This document shows, in pieces, positions 56,908 through 64,000 of a DNA stretch of 64,000 bases. The notes beneath the pieces are model-generated. The model was not told the DNA's origin and did not search any database. It saw only the letters and a list, made by a program, of their open reading frames with translations. Positions within the stretch are counted from its first letter, which is position 1. The number at the start of each line of letters is the position of its first letter. This stretch comes from Buttiauxella noackiae ATCC 51607 (lineage in GTDB: Bacteria; Pseudomonadota; Gammaproteobacteria; Enterobacterales; Enterobacteriaceae): assembly GCF_001654865.1 (NCBI RefSeq), contig NZ_LXEO01000002.1:124001-188000 (forward strand). Direction: 5' to 3'. The position numbers and the translations under genes are program-made.

Positions 56908-57774
56908 ATGAAATCAATTCTTGGCGTTTATTCAGCACCTGCTTCCCACTGGGTGGGCGATGGCTTCCCGGTTCGCTCACTGTTTTCTTACTCAAAATTT
57001 GAAAAACAGCTCAGCCCGTTCCTGCTGCTCGATTACGCAGGCCCAGCGGAATTTAAGCCGAGCAACAAAGGGCAGCGTGGCGTAGATGTACACCCGCACC
57101 GTGGTTTTGAAACCGTCACCATCGTCTACAAAGGTGAAGTTGCGCACCGTGACTCCACCGGCAGCGGCGGGGTGATTGGCCCGGGTGACGTGCAGTGGAT
57201 GACCGCAGGTAGTGGCATTTTGCATGAAGAGTTCCACTCACCGGCATTTAGCGAGAAGGGCGGTACGCTTGAAATGGTTCAGCTGTGGGTCAACTTGCCA
57301 GCCAAAGACAAATCGACACCACCGAACTACCAGTCCATTACCGACACTGATATTCCGGTCGTGACACTGCCAGATAACGCAGGCCAGGTGCGAGTCATCG
57401 CTGGCGAAATGGATGGCGCAAAAGGCCCGGCACATACGTTTTCACCGCTGCGTGTGCTGGATATGCGGCTCAATGCGCACAGTTCTACGCAACTGACGCT
57501 GCCAGATGGCTGGAACACGGCGCTGGTGGTGCTCAAGGGCACCGTACAGGTCAATGGGCAGGAAATTGCTCGCGAAGCACAACTGGTCGTGCTGGATGCG
57601 AAAGGGGAGACGGTAACGCTTGAAGCCAATAACGACGCCGTTGTGTTGGTGTTGAGCGGTGAGCCACTTAATGAGCCAGTGGTCGGTTATGGGCCATTTG
57701 TGATGAACACTCGTGAAGAAATCAAAGAGGCCATTGACGATTTTAACAGCGGAAAATTTGGCCAGAAAGTTTAA
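56908..57774 (+). CDS. Pirin-family protein
   Basis: This 288-residue bicupin has the pirin N-terminal domain with metal ligands in VDVHPHRGFETVTIVYKGE and later HEEFHS, and a C-terminal pirin domain (about 170-285). Some bacterial pirins have quercetin dioxygenase activity; others have no known reaction. GGAG lies six bases before the ATG at 56908; the frame extended to 56803 has no homology and overlaps the regulator start. It is longer than YhhW (231 residues), so it is a different branch. Confidence 0.87.
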   Translation: MKSILGVYSAPASHWVGDGFPVRSLFSYSKFEKQLSPFLLLDYAGPAEFKPSNKGQRGVDVHPHRGFETVTIVYKGEVAHRDSTGSGGVIGPGDVQWMTAGSGILHEEFHSPAFSEKGGTLEMVQLWVNLPAKDKSTPPNYQSITDTDIPVVTLPDNAGQVRVIAGEMDGAKGPAHTFSPLRVLDMRLNAHSSTQLTLPDGWNTALVVLKGTVQVNGQEIAREAQLVVLDAKGETVTLEANNDAVVLVLSGEPLNEPVVGYGPFVMNTREEIKEAIDDFNSGKFGQKV

Positions 57775-57782
57775 CTAGCATA

Positions 57783-57813
57783 AACGGCTATCGTCCCGGT
57801 AGCCGTTAATTTT
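57783..57813 (+). terminator. Hairpin after the pirin gene
   Basis: AACGGCTA and TAGCCGTT arms with a nine-base loop are followed by AATTTT. It may attenuate rather than stop transcription into the hydrolase gene. Confidence 0.6.
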
Positions 57814-57849
57814 CAGTAGTTTATTTAGTAAATAAAAGAGGATATAAAC

Positions 57850-58527
57850 ATGTCACCTGCAAACTTTAATGGACAAATTCCTACAATTGACCCTAACGAC
57901 GCGGTCATGCTGCTTATCGACCATCAAAGTGGTTTGTTCCAACTGGTGCACGATATGCCAATGCCAACTTTACGCACTCACGCCACCGTGCTTGCTAAAG
58001 TTGCCACGCTTGCCAACATTCCGGTGATCACCACCGCTTCTGTGCCACAAGGCCCGAACGGCCCGCTGATCCCTGAAATCCACCAGTACGCACCGCATGC
58101 TCAATATGTGCCGCGCAAAGGTGAAATCAATGCCTGGGACAACCCCGATTTCGTCGCTGCGGTAAAAGCTACCGGGCGTAAAACTCTGATTATTGCCGGT
58201 ACTGTAACCAGCGTATGCATGGCTTTCCCGGCGATCAGTGCTGCGGCCGAAGGTTTTAAAGTCTTTGCGGTAATTGATGCCTCAGGTACCTATTCCAAAA
58301 TGGCCCAGGAAGTGACTTTGGCACGTGTGGTGCAGGCGGGGGTTGTACCGATGGATACCGCAGCCGTAGTAGCAGAAGTCCAGCACACCTGGAACCGTGA
58401 CGATGCTATGGAGTGGGCAAATCTGTGGGGTGGTGTGTTTATTGAGTATGGCTTGCTGATGGAAAGCTACCAAAAAGCGCAAGACGTAGTGACCAATCAA
58501 GAGCAACTCGACTCCCAACGCGCTTAA
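57850..58527 (+). CDS. Isochorismatase-family hydrolase (YcaC-like)
   Basis: This 225-residue cysteine hydrolase has the triad Asp24 (LLIDHQSG), Lys90 and Cys123 ([11 protein letters not shown]), with the usual cis-peptide loop. The family includes YcaC and amidases; the substrate is unknown. GAGGATATAAAC precedes the ATG. It lies 75 bases after the pirin gene, both probably under the divergent LysR regulator. Confidence 0.87.
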   Translation: MSPANFNGQIPTIDPNDAVMLLIDHQSGLFQLVHDMPMPTLRTHATVLAKVATLANIPVITTASVPQGPNGPLIPEIHQYAPHAQYVPRKGEINAWDNPDFVAAVKATGRKTLIIAGTVTSVCMAFPAISAAAEGFKVFAVIDASGTYSKMAQEVTLARVVQAGVVPMDTAAVVAEVQHTWNRDDAMEWANLWGGVFIEYGLLMESYQKAQDVVTNQEQLDSQRA

Positions 58528-58534
58528 AAGTTTT

Positions 58535-58571
58535 CCCCTTGCGCAGCACCTCGCACAAGGGGATTATTTTC
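58535..58571 (+). terminator. Terminator after the isochorismatase-family gene
   Basis: CCCCTTGCG and the complementary CGCACAAGGGG arms are followed by ATTATTTT. It separates the inserted block from recR, which must then start from its own promoter in 58572-58632. Confidence 0.8.
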
Positions 58572-58632
58572 TATGTCCTTCCACGGGGCTAATGTTAGGC
58601 TATGGCCCACTCTTTTTTCAGAAGTCTGAGCG

Positions 58633-59238
58633 ATGCAAACCAGTCCTTTACTTACCGCCCTTATGGAATCCTTGCGCTGCCTGCCAGGTGTTGGCCCAAA
58701 ATCTGCCCAACGTATGGCGTTCGCGCTCCTGCAACGCGACCGCAGCGGTGGGATGCGTCTTGCTCAAGCGTTAACCCGCGCGATGTCTGAAATCGGCCAC
58801 TGTGCTGATTGCCGTACCTTTACCGAACAGGAAGTGTGCGCAATCTGCGCCAATCCGCGTCGTCAGGAAAACGGTCAGATTTGTGTAGTGGAAACCCCTG
58901 CGGATATTCACGCTATTGAAGCGACCGGGCAGTTTTCCGGGCGCTATTTTGTGCTGATGGGGCATTTGTCTCCGATTGACGGTATCGGCCCGCAAGATAT
59001 TGGTCTCGACAGGCTCGAACAGCGTCTTGAGCGCGAGACAATCAAAGAACTTATTCTTGCCACCAATCCTACCGTGGAAGGTGAAGCCACCGCCAACTAT
59101 ATTGCCGAGCTATGCGGGCAATATGGCGTGGATGCCAGCCGCATCGCGCACGGTGTGCCGGTGGGGGGCGAGCTGGAAATGGTTGATGGCACCACGCTTT
59201 CGCACTCTTTAGCTGGCCGTCACAAGATTAATTTCTAA
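58633..59238 (+). CDS. recR: Recombination mediator protein RecR
   Basis: This 201-residue protein has an N-terminal helix-hairpin-helix ([17 protein letters not shown]), a zinc finger (CADCRTF ... CAIC, about 57-72) and a TOPRIM domain (about 80-175). With RecFO it loads RecA on gapped DNA. Length equals E. coli RecR. It no longer follows ybaB directly, unlike in E. coli. Confidence 0.97.
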   Translation: MQTSPLLTALMESLRCLPGVGPKSAQRMAFALLQRDRSGGMRLAQALTRAMSEIGHCADCRTFTEQEVCAICANPRRQENGQICVVETPADIHAIEATGQFSGRYFVLMGHLSPIDGIGPQDIGLDRLEQRLERETIKELILATNPTVEGEATANYIAELCGQYGVDASRIAHGVPVGGELEMVDGTTLSHSLAGRHKINF

Positions 59239-59240
59239 TT

Positions 59241-59364
59241 TTACCCGTCATACTTGAAGCTGCATCTGCGTTGGCTGCACTCACAAACCCCAGTCACTTA
59301 CTTTAGTAAGCTCCTGGAGATTTGCTTCCTTGCCGCCTTGATGCAACTCCAATTATTTAGGGTA
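59241..59364. repeat. ERIC element between recR and htpG
   Basis: The element reads TTACCCGTC at one end and ATTTAGGGTAA at the other, with the core CAGTCACTTACTTTAGTAAG. It is in the opposite orientation to the ERIC at 55301. About 124 bases long. Confidence 0.92.
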
Positions 59365-59390
59365 AAGAAAAAGAGATATTCATTTCCCCG

Positions 59391-59419
59391 CTTGAAATCT
59401 TGCTTTCTTATCCTCATAT
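59391..59419 (+). promoter_or_regulatory. Sigma32 (heat-shock) promoter of htpG
   Basis: CTTGAAA at 59391-59397 and CCTCATAT at 59412-59419 with 14 bases between match the sigma32 consensus CTTGAAA / CCCCATNT with one mismatch. It lies just after the ERIC element and about 50 bases before the start codon. Confidence 0.85.
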
Positions 59420-59469
59420 CACCCTCAACGTTTTAATCCCCTGCGTAATTTGATTTTGTTGAGGTATCA

Positions 59470-61350
59470 ATGACCATGAAAGGACAAGAGACTCGTGGCT
59501 TCCAGTCTGAAGTGAAACAACTTCTGCACCTGATGATCCACTCCCTCTATTCAAATAAAGAAATTTTCCTGCGTGAGCTGATCTCCAACGCCTCTGATGC
59601 GGCAGACAAATTGCGCTTCCGCGCATTGTCTCAGCCAGACCTGTACGAAGGTGATGGTGAGCTGCGTGTGCGCGTCTCTTTTGATAAAGAAAAACGCACT
59701 TTGACCATTGCCGACAACGGCATCGGTATGACTCGCGACGAAGCGATTGATCACCTCGGTACGATTGCAAAATCAGGCACCAAAGCGTTCCTCGAATCTA
59801 TGGGTTCTGACCAGGCGAAAGACAGCCAGCTTATCGGCCAGTTTGGTGTGGGCTTCTACTCTGCGTTTATCGTGGCAGACAAAGTCACCGTGCGCACCCG
59901 TGCTGCAGGTGTACCTGCTGATCAGGCTGTGTTCTGGGAATCTGAAGGTGCTGGCGAATATACCGTTGCGGATATCACCAAAGCCGATCGCGGTACCGAA
60001 ATCACTCTGCACCTGCGTGAAGGTGAAGATGAGTTCTTAGATGACTGGCGCGTGCGTTCCACCATCAGCAAATACTCTGACCATATCGCCTTGCCGGTTG
60101 AGATTGAAACCCGTGAAGAAAAAGACGGTGAAACCATTCTCGGCTGGGAAAAAATCAACAAAGCCCAGGCTTTGTGGACCCGCAGCAAGTCTGAAATTAA
60201 AGATGAAGAGTACAACGAGTTCTACAAACATGTGGCTCATGACTTCACCGACCCGCTGACTTATAGCCATAACCGCGTGGAAGGGAAGCAAGAGTACACC
60301 AGCCTGCTGTACATCCCGTCTCAGGCACCGTGGGATATGTGGAACCGTGACCACAAACACGGCCTGAAACTGTACGTGCAGCGCGTGTTCATCATGGACG
60401 ACGCTGAACAGTTTATGCCGAACTATCTGCGTTTCGTGCGCGGGCTGATAGATTCCAACGATCTGCCGCTGAACGTGTCGCGTGAAATTCTGCAAGACAG
60501 CCGCGTAACGCAGAACCTGCGTAGTGCGCTGACTAAACGCGTATTGCAGATGCTGGAAAAACTGGCGAAAGACGACAGTGAAAAATACCAGACCTTCTGG
60601 AAAAACTTCGGCCTGGTACTGAAAGAAGGCCCTGCTGAAGACAATGCAAACCAGGAAGCTATCGCTAAACTGCTGCGCTTTGCGACCACGCATACCGATT
60701 CTGCTGCACAAACCGTGTCGCTTGAAGAGTACGTGTCACGCATGAAAGAAGGGCAGGAGAAGATTTACTACATCACCGCCGACAGCTATGCAGCCGCGAA
60801 GAGCAGCCCGCATCTGGAATTGCTGCGTAAGAAAGGCATCGAAGTGTTGCTGCTTTCTGACCGCATCGACGAGTGGATGATGAGCTACCTGACCGAGTTC
60901 GATGGCAAAATGTTCCAGTCAGTCAGCAAAACTGACGAATCGCTGGAAAAAATGGCCGATGAAGAAACGCCGGAAGCGAAAGAAGCGGAAAAAGCCCTTG
61001 AACCGTTTGTTGACCGTGTGAAAACCCTGCTGGGCGAGCGTGTAAAAGAAGTGCGTCTGACGCATCGTTTGACCGATACGCCAGCTATCGTGACCACCGA
61101 CAGCAACGACATGAGCACGCAAATGGCAAAACTGTTTGCTGCTGCGGGCCAGGAAGTGCCTGAAGTGAAGTACATCTTTGAGCTGAACCCGGATCACGGT
61201 CTCGTAAAACGTGTGGCGGATACTCAAGATGAAGCGCAGTTCGGCGAGTGGGTTGAGCTGCTGCTCGACCAGGCTCTGTTGGCTGAGCGCGGTACGCTGG
61301 AAGATCCAAACCAGTTTATTCGTCGTATGAACCAGTTGCTGGTTTCTTAA
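59470..61350 (+). CDS. htpG: Molecular chaperone HtpG (Hsp90)
   Basis: This 626-residue Hsp90 has the N-terminal GHKL ATPase ([14 protein letters not shown] with catalytic Glu and Asn; [23 protein letters not shown]), middle and C-terminal dimerisation domains. It refolds client proteins with DnaK. GAGGT lies five bases before the ATG at 59470; an ATG two codons later (59476) gives the E. coli N-terminus [10 protein letters not shown] and is the alternative start. Confidence 0.97.
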   Translation: MTMKGQETRGFQSEVKQLLHLMIHSLYSNKEIFLRELISNASDAADKLRFRALSQPDLYEGDGELRVRVSFDKEKRTLTIADNGIGMTRDEAIDHLGTIAKSGTKAFLESMGSDQAKDSQLIGQFGVGFYSAFIVADKVTVRTRAAGVPADQAVFWESEGAGEYTVADITKADRGTEITLHLREGEDEFLDDWRVRSTISKYSDHIALPVEIETREEKDGETILGWEKINKAQALWTRSKSEIKDEEYNEFYKHVAHDFTDPLTYSHNRVEGKQEYTSLLYIPSQAPWDMWNRDHKHGLKLYVQRVFIMDDAEQFMPNYLRFVRGLIDSNDLPLNVSREILQDSRVTQNLRSALTKRVLQMLEKLAKDDSEKYQTFWKNFGLVLKEGPAEDNANQEAIAKLLRFATTHTDSAAQTVSLEEYVSRMKEGQEKIYYITADSYAAAKSSPHLELLRKKGIEVLLLSDRIDEWMMSYLTEFDGKMFQSVSKTDESLEKMADEETPEAKEAEKALEPFVDRVKTLLGERVKEVRLTHRLTDTPAIVTTDSNDMSTQMAKLFAAAGQEVPEVKYIFELNPDHGLVKRVADTQDEAQFGEWVELLLDQALLAERGTLEDPNQFIRRMNQLLVS

Positions 61351-61406
61351 TGACAGAGGGCGGGTAGCGATTACGTTTACTCGCCATCCACTATCAAGAA
61401 AAGACA

Positions 61407-61436
61407 AAAACCTGCCAAAACGGCAGGTTTTTTTTC
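61407..61436 (+). terminator. Rho-independent terminator after htpG
   Basis: AACCTGCC and GGCAGGTT arms with an AAAAC loop are followed by eight T. Confidence 0.92.
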
Positions 61437-61480
61437 ATCTAAACGCCGCTAACAGCGCTCACAAGCCCCGCTATTCTTGA

Positions 61481-62203
<723 letters not shown>

Positions 62204-62217
62204 TTCACCGGGTATAT

Positions 62218-62250
62218 AAAAATACCAGGACTTGTTCCTGGTATTTTTTT
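62218..62250 (+). terminator. Rho-independent terminator after adk
   Basis: AAATACCAGGA and TCCTGGTATTT arms with a CTTGT loop are followed by a T-run. Confidence 0.93.
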
Positions 62251-62337
62251 ACCCAAATTTTGCCCTTTCGCTGTAATCGGTTCTCCTGAGGCACTTTTAC
62301 GTTACAATTATCAGCAATCTGTTGATAAGGAGTGGAA

Positions 62338-63300
62338 ATGAATCAGGAAAAAGTGGGTATCTTACTGGCAAACCTTGGCACGCCTGACGCTCCCACTCCG
62401 GCTGCGGTAAAACGCTATTTACGCCAGTTTTTGAGCGACAAACGCGTGGTTGATACACCGCGTCTAATTTGGTGGCCGCTATTGCGTGGTGTGATTTTGC
62501 CGCTGCGTTCTGCTCGAGTCGCCAAACTGTATCAGTCGGTATGGATGGAAGAAGGTTCTCCGCTACTGGTCTATAGCCGCCGTCAACAGGCCGCACTTGC
62601 TGCCCAGTTACCTGGCACTCCGGTTGTACTCGGGATGAGTTATGGTTCGCCCTCGCTGAAAAGTGCTGTGGAAGAACTGATGACGCATCACGTAGACCAT
62701 ATTGTGGTGCTGCCGCTCTATCCGCAGTTTTCTTGCTCAACGGTTGCGGCCGTCTGGGATGAATTGGGGCGTATTTTTGCCAATTACCGTTCATTGCCGT
62801 CAATTTCACTGATTCGCGATTATGCCGAAGACACTTCATATATCAACGCGTTGGTGGCTTCAGTAAAACACTCTTTTGCCCAGCACGGTGAGCCGGACGT
62901 TCTGCTGCTTTCCTACCACGGTATTCCGCAGCGTTATGCCAACGAAGGTGATGATTACCCGCAACGCTGCCGTGATACGACCCGTGAATTGCTTTCAGCG
63001 CTTGAGCTGCCTCCTGAAAAAGTGATGATGACTTATCAGTCGCGTTTTGGCCGCGAACCATGGCTGATGCCGTATACCGATGAAACACTGAAAATGTTGG
63101 CTGAGAAAGGGGTGAAGCACATTCAGGTTATGTGCCCAGGATTCTCTGCCGATTGTCTCGAAACTTTAGAAGAAATGGCGGTGCAAAACCGTGAAGTCTT
63201 CATCGAAGCAGGTGGCACAAAATATGAATACATTCCTGCGCTTAATGACGACCCAGCCCACATTGCAATGATGATGAACCTGGTGCAGAAATATCGCTGA
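62338..63300 (+). CDS. hemH: Ferrochelatase HemH
   Basis: This 320-residue enzyme puts ferrous iron into protoporphyrin IX. The active His is in [11 protein letters not shown] and the conserved [15 protein letters not shown] lies near the C-terminus with the catalytic Glu. AAGGAG lies seven bases before the ATG at 62338; a GTG at 62332 is rejected. Length equals E. coli HemH. aes, next in E. coli, is missing here. Confidence 0.97.
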   Translation: MNQEKVGILLANLGTPDAPTPAAVKRYLRQFLSDKRVVDTPRLIWWPLLRGVILPLRSARVAKLYQSVWMEEGSPLLVYSRRQQAALAAQLPGTPVVLGMSYGSPSLKSAVEELMTHHVDHIVVLPLYPQFSCSTVAAVWDELGRIFANYRSLPSISLIRDYAEDTSYINALVASVKHSFAQHGEPDVLLLSYHGIPQRYANEGDDYPQRCRDTTRELLSALELPPEKVMMTYQSRFGREPWLMPYTDETLKMLAEKGVKHIQVMCPGFSADCLETLEEMAVQNREVFIEAGGTKYEYIPALNDDPAHIAMMMNLVQKYR

Positions 63301-63363
63301 TCTCGCTTAGGGCCGTTAATGTGCTACCATTTCCGGCCTGATTAGCAAACTCCGAACAACATC

Positions 63364-64000
63364 ATGAAATTTCCCGGCAAACGAAAATCCAAACACTACT
63401 TTCCTGTAAACGCGCGTGATCCATTACTGCAACAGGTTCAGCCTGAAAACGAGACAGGAACTTCCTGGATAGTCGGGATCGACCAGACGCTGGTGGATAT
63501 CGAAGCCAAAGTCGATGATGCATTTGTTCATCGTTACGGTTTGAGTTTCGGGCACTCTCTGGTTATTGAAGATGATGTTGCGGAAGCGCTGTATCAGGAA
63601 TTGGTGAAAGAAGATCTGATTACCCACCAGTTTGCCGGTGGCACCATTGGCAACACCATGCACAACTATTCGGTTTTGGCCGATGACCGTTCTGTACTGC
63701 TGGGTGTGATGTGCAGCAATATCGAAATTGGTAGCTACGCCTACCGTTACCTTTGCAATACCTCCAGCCGTACCGACCTCAACTACCTGCAAGGTGTTAA
63801 TGGGCCAATCGGACGCTGCTTTACGCTTATTGGTGAGCAAGGTGAGCGTACCTTTGCGATAAGCCCAGGCCACATGAACCAGTTACGAGCCGAAAATATC
63901 CCTGAAGAGGTGATTGCCGGGGCCTCGGCGTTAGTTCTGACTTCATATTTAGTGCGCTGTAAAGATGGCGAACCCATGCCAGAAGCGACCATGCAGGCCA
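63364..64000 (+). CDS. gsk: Inosine-guanosine kinase Gsk (3' end outside window)
   Basis: The frame is open from ATG 63364 to the window end, giving the first 212 residues. MKFPGKRKSKHYFPVNARDP is the family N-terminus and GGTIGNTMHNYSVLADDRSV is the substrate-site region of this PfkB-family kinase. It phosphorylates inosine and guanosine in purine salvage. The C-terminal half, with the catalytic DGAGD-type motif, lies beyond the window. It starts 63 bases after hemH. Confidence 0.96.
   Translation, partial: MKFPGKRKSKHYFPVNARDPLLQQVQPENETGTSWIVGIDQTLVDIEAKVDDAFVHRYGLSFGHSLVIEDDVAEALYQELVKEDLITHQFAGGTIGNTMHNYSVLADDRSVLLGVMCSNIEIGSYAYRYLCNTSSRTDLNYLQGVNGPIGRCFTLIGEQGERTFAISPGHMNQLRAENIPEEVIAGASALVLTSYLVRCKDGEPMPEATMQA

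Noticed and set aside
55301-59364. Two related repeats as ends of a composite mobile element
   Set aside because: Both are typical ERIC sequences, which do not code for transposition and are scattered through enterobacterial genomes; no transposase gene is present between them.

Overview
The window is chromosomal DNA of an enterobacterium (Enterobacteriaceae, Enterobacter/Lelliottia/Buttiauxella-like by eye; genus not resolvable). The backbone follows the E. coli ppiD-to-gsk order almost gene for gene: ppiD, ybaV, fadM, queC, ybaE, cof, decR, mdlAB, glnK-amtB, tesB, ybaY, atl, ffs (4.5S RNA), ybaA, pdeB, ylaC, maa, hha-tomB, acrRAB, mscK, rsmS, priC, ybaN, apt, dnaX, ybaB, recR, htpG, adk, hemH, gsk. 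Two ERIC elements and REP-like pairs also point to this family. The first gene (ppiD) and the last (gsk) are cut by the window edges. No tRNA, rRNA operon, insertion sequence, prophage or CRISPR array was seen.

Relative to that backbone, accessory blocks are set in at defined junctions. They are: a cysteine desulfhydrase-type PLP enzyme next to its regulator decR (5.1-6.7 kb); a MocR regulator / YczE membrane protein / double-GNAT block after ffs (14.6-17.6 kb); norWVR, nitric oxide reduction (18.2-22.5 kb); a complete galactan-utilisation locus with MalFGK-type transporter, GH53 galactanase, GH42 beta-galactosidase, LamB-type porin and LacI regulator, plus a lone PTS EIIB protein (24.2-35.8 kb); a 2-oxoglutarate oxygenase operon with a MetQNI-like ABC importer (35.8-39.1 kb); the zinc-independent ribosomal proteins L31B/L36B (39.4-39.8 kb); a GlsB-family membrane protein between priC and rsmS (51.3-51.5 kb); and a LysR / pirin / isochorismatase block that separates ybaB from recR (55.9-58.5 kb).

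The galactan locus reads as one pathway. GanL passes galacto-oligosaccharides through the outer membrane, GanB cuts beta-1,4-galactan outside the cytoplasm, GanEFG with the ATPase (GanK) import the products, and cytoplasmic GanA releases galactose. GanR is the probable repressor. The Nor block pairs flavorubredoxin NorV and its reductase NorW with the divergent activator NorR, and three NorR boxes and a sigma54 promoter lie between them. glnK-amtB has a sigma54 promoter with an upstream NtrC site.

Regulatory sites that could be read directly include FadR (fadM), a DecR/Lrp-type palindrome, NtrC and sigma54 (glnK), NorR and sigma54 (norV), Zur (rpmE2), CRP (maa), AcrR operator and mar box (acrA/acrR), sigma32 (htpG) and the dnaX -1 frameshift signal. 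The least explained and most interesting part is the oxygenase-MetQNI-like operon. Its binding protein lacks a lipobox and its ATPase lacks the C-terminal methionine-sensing domain, which suggests a substrate other than methionine.
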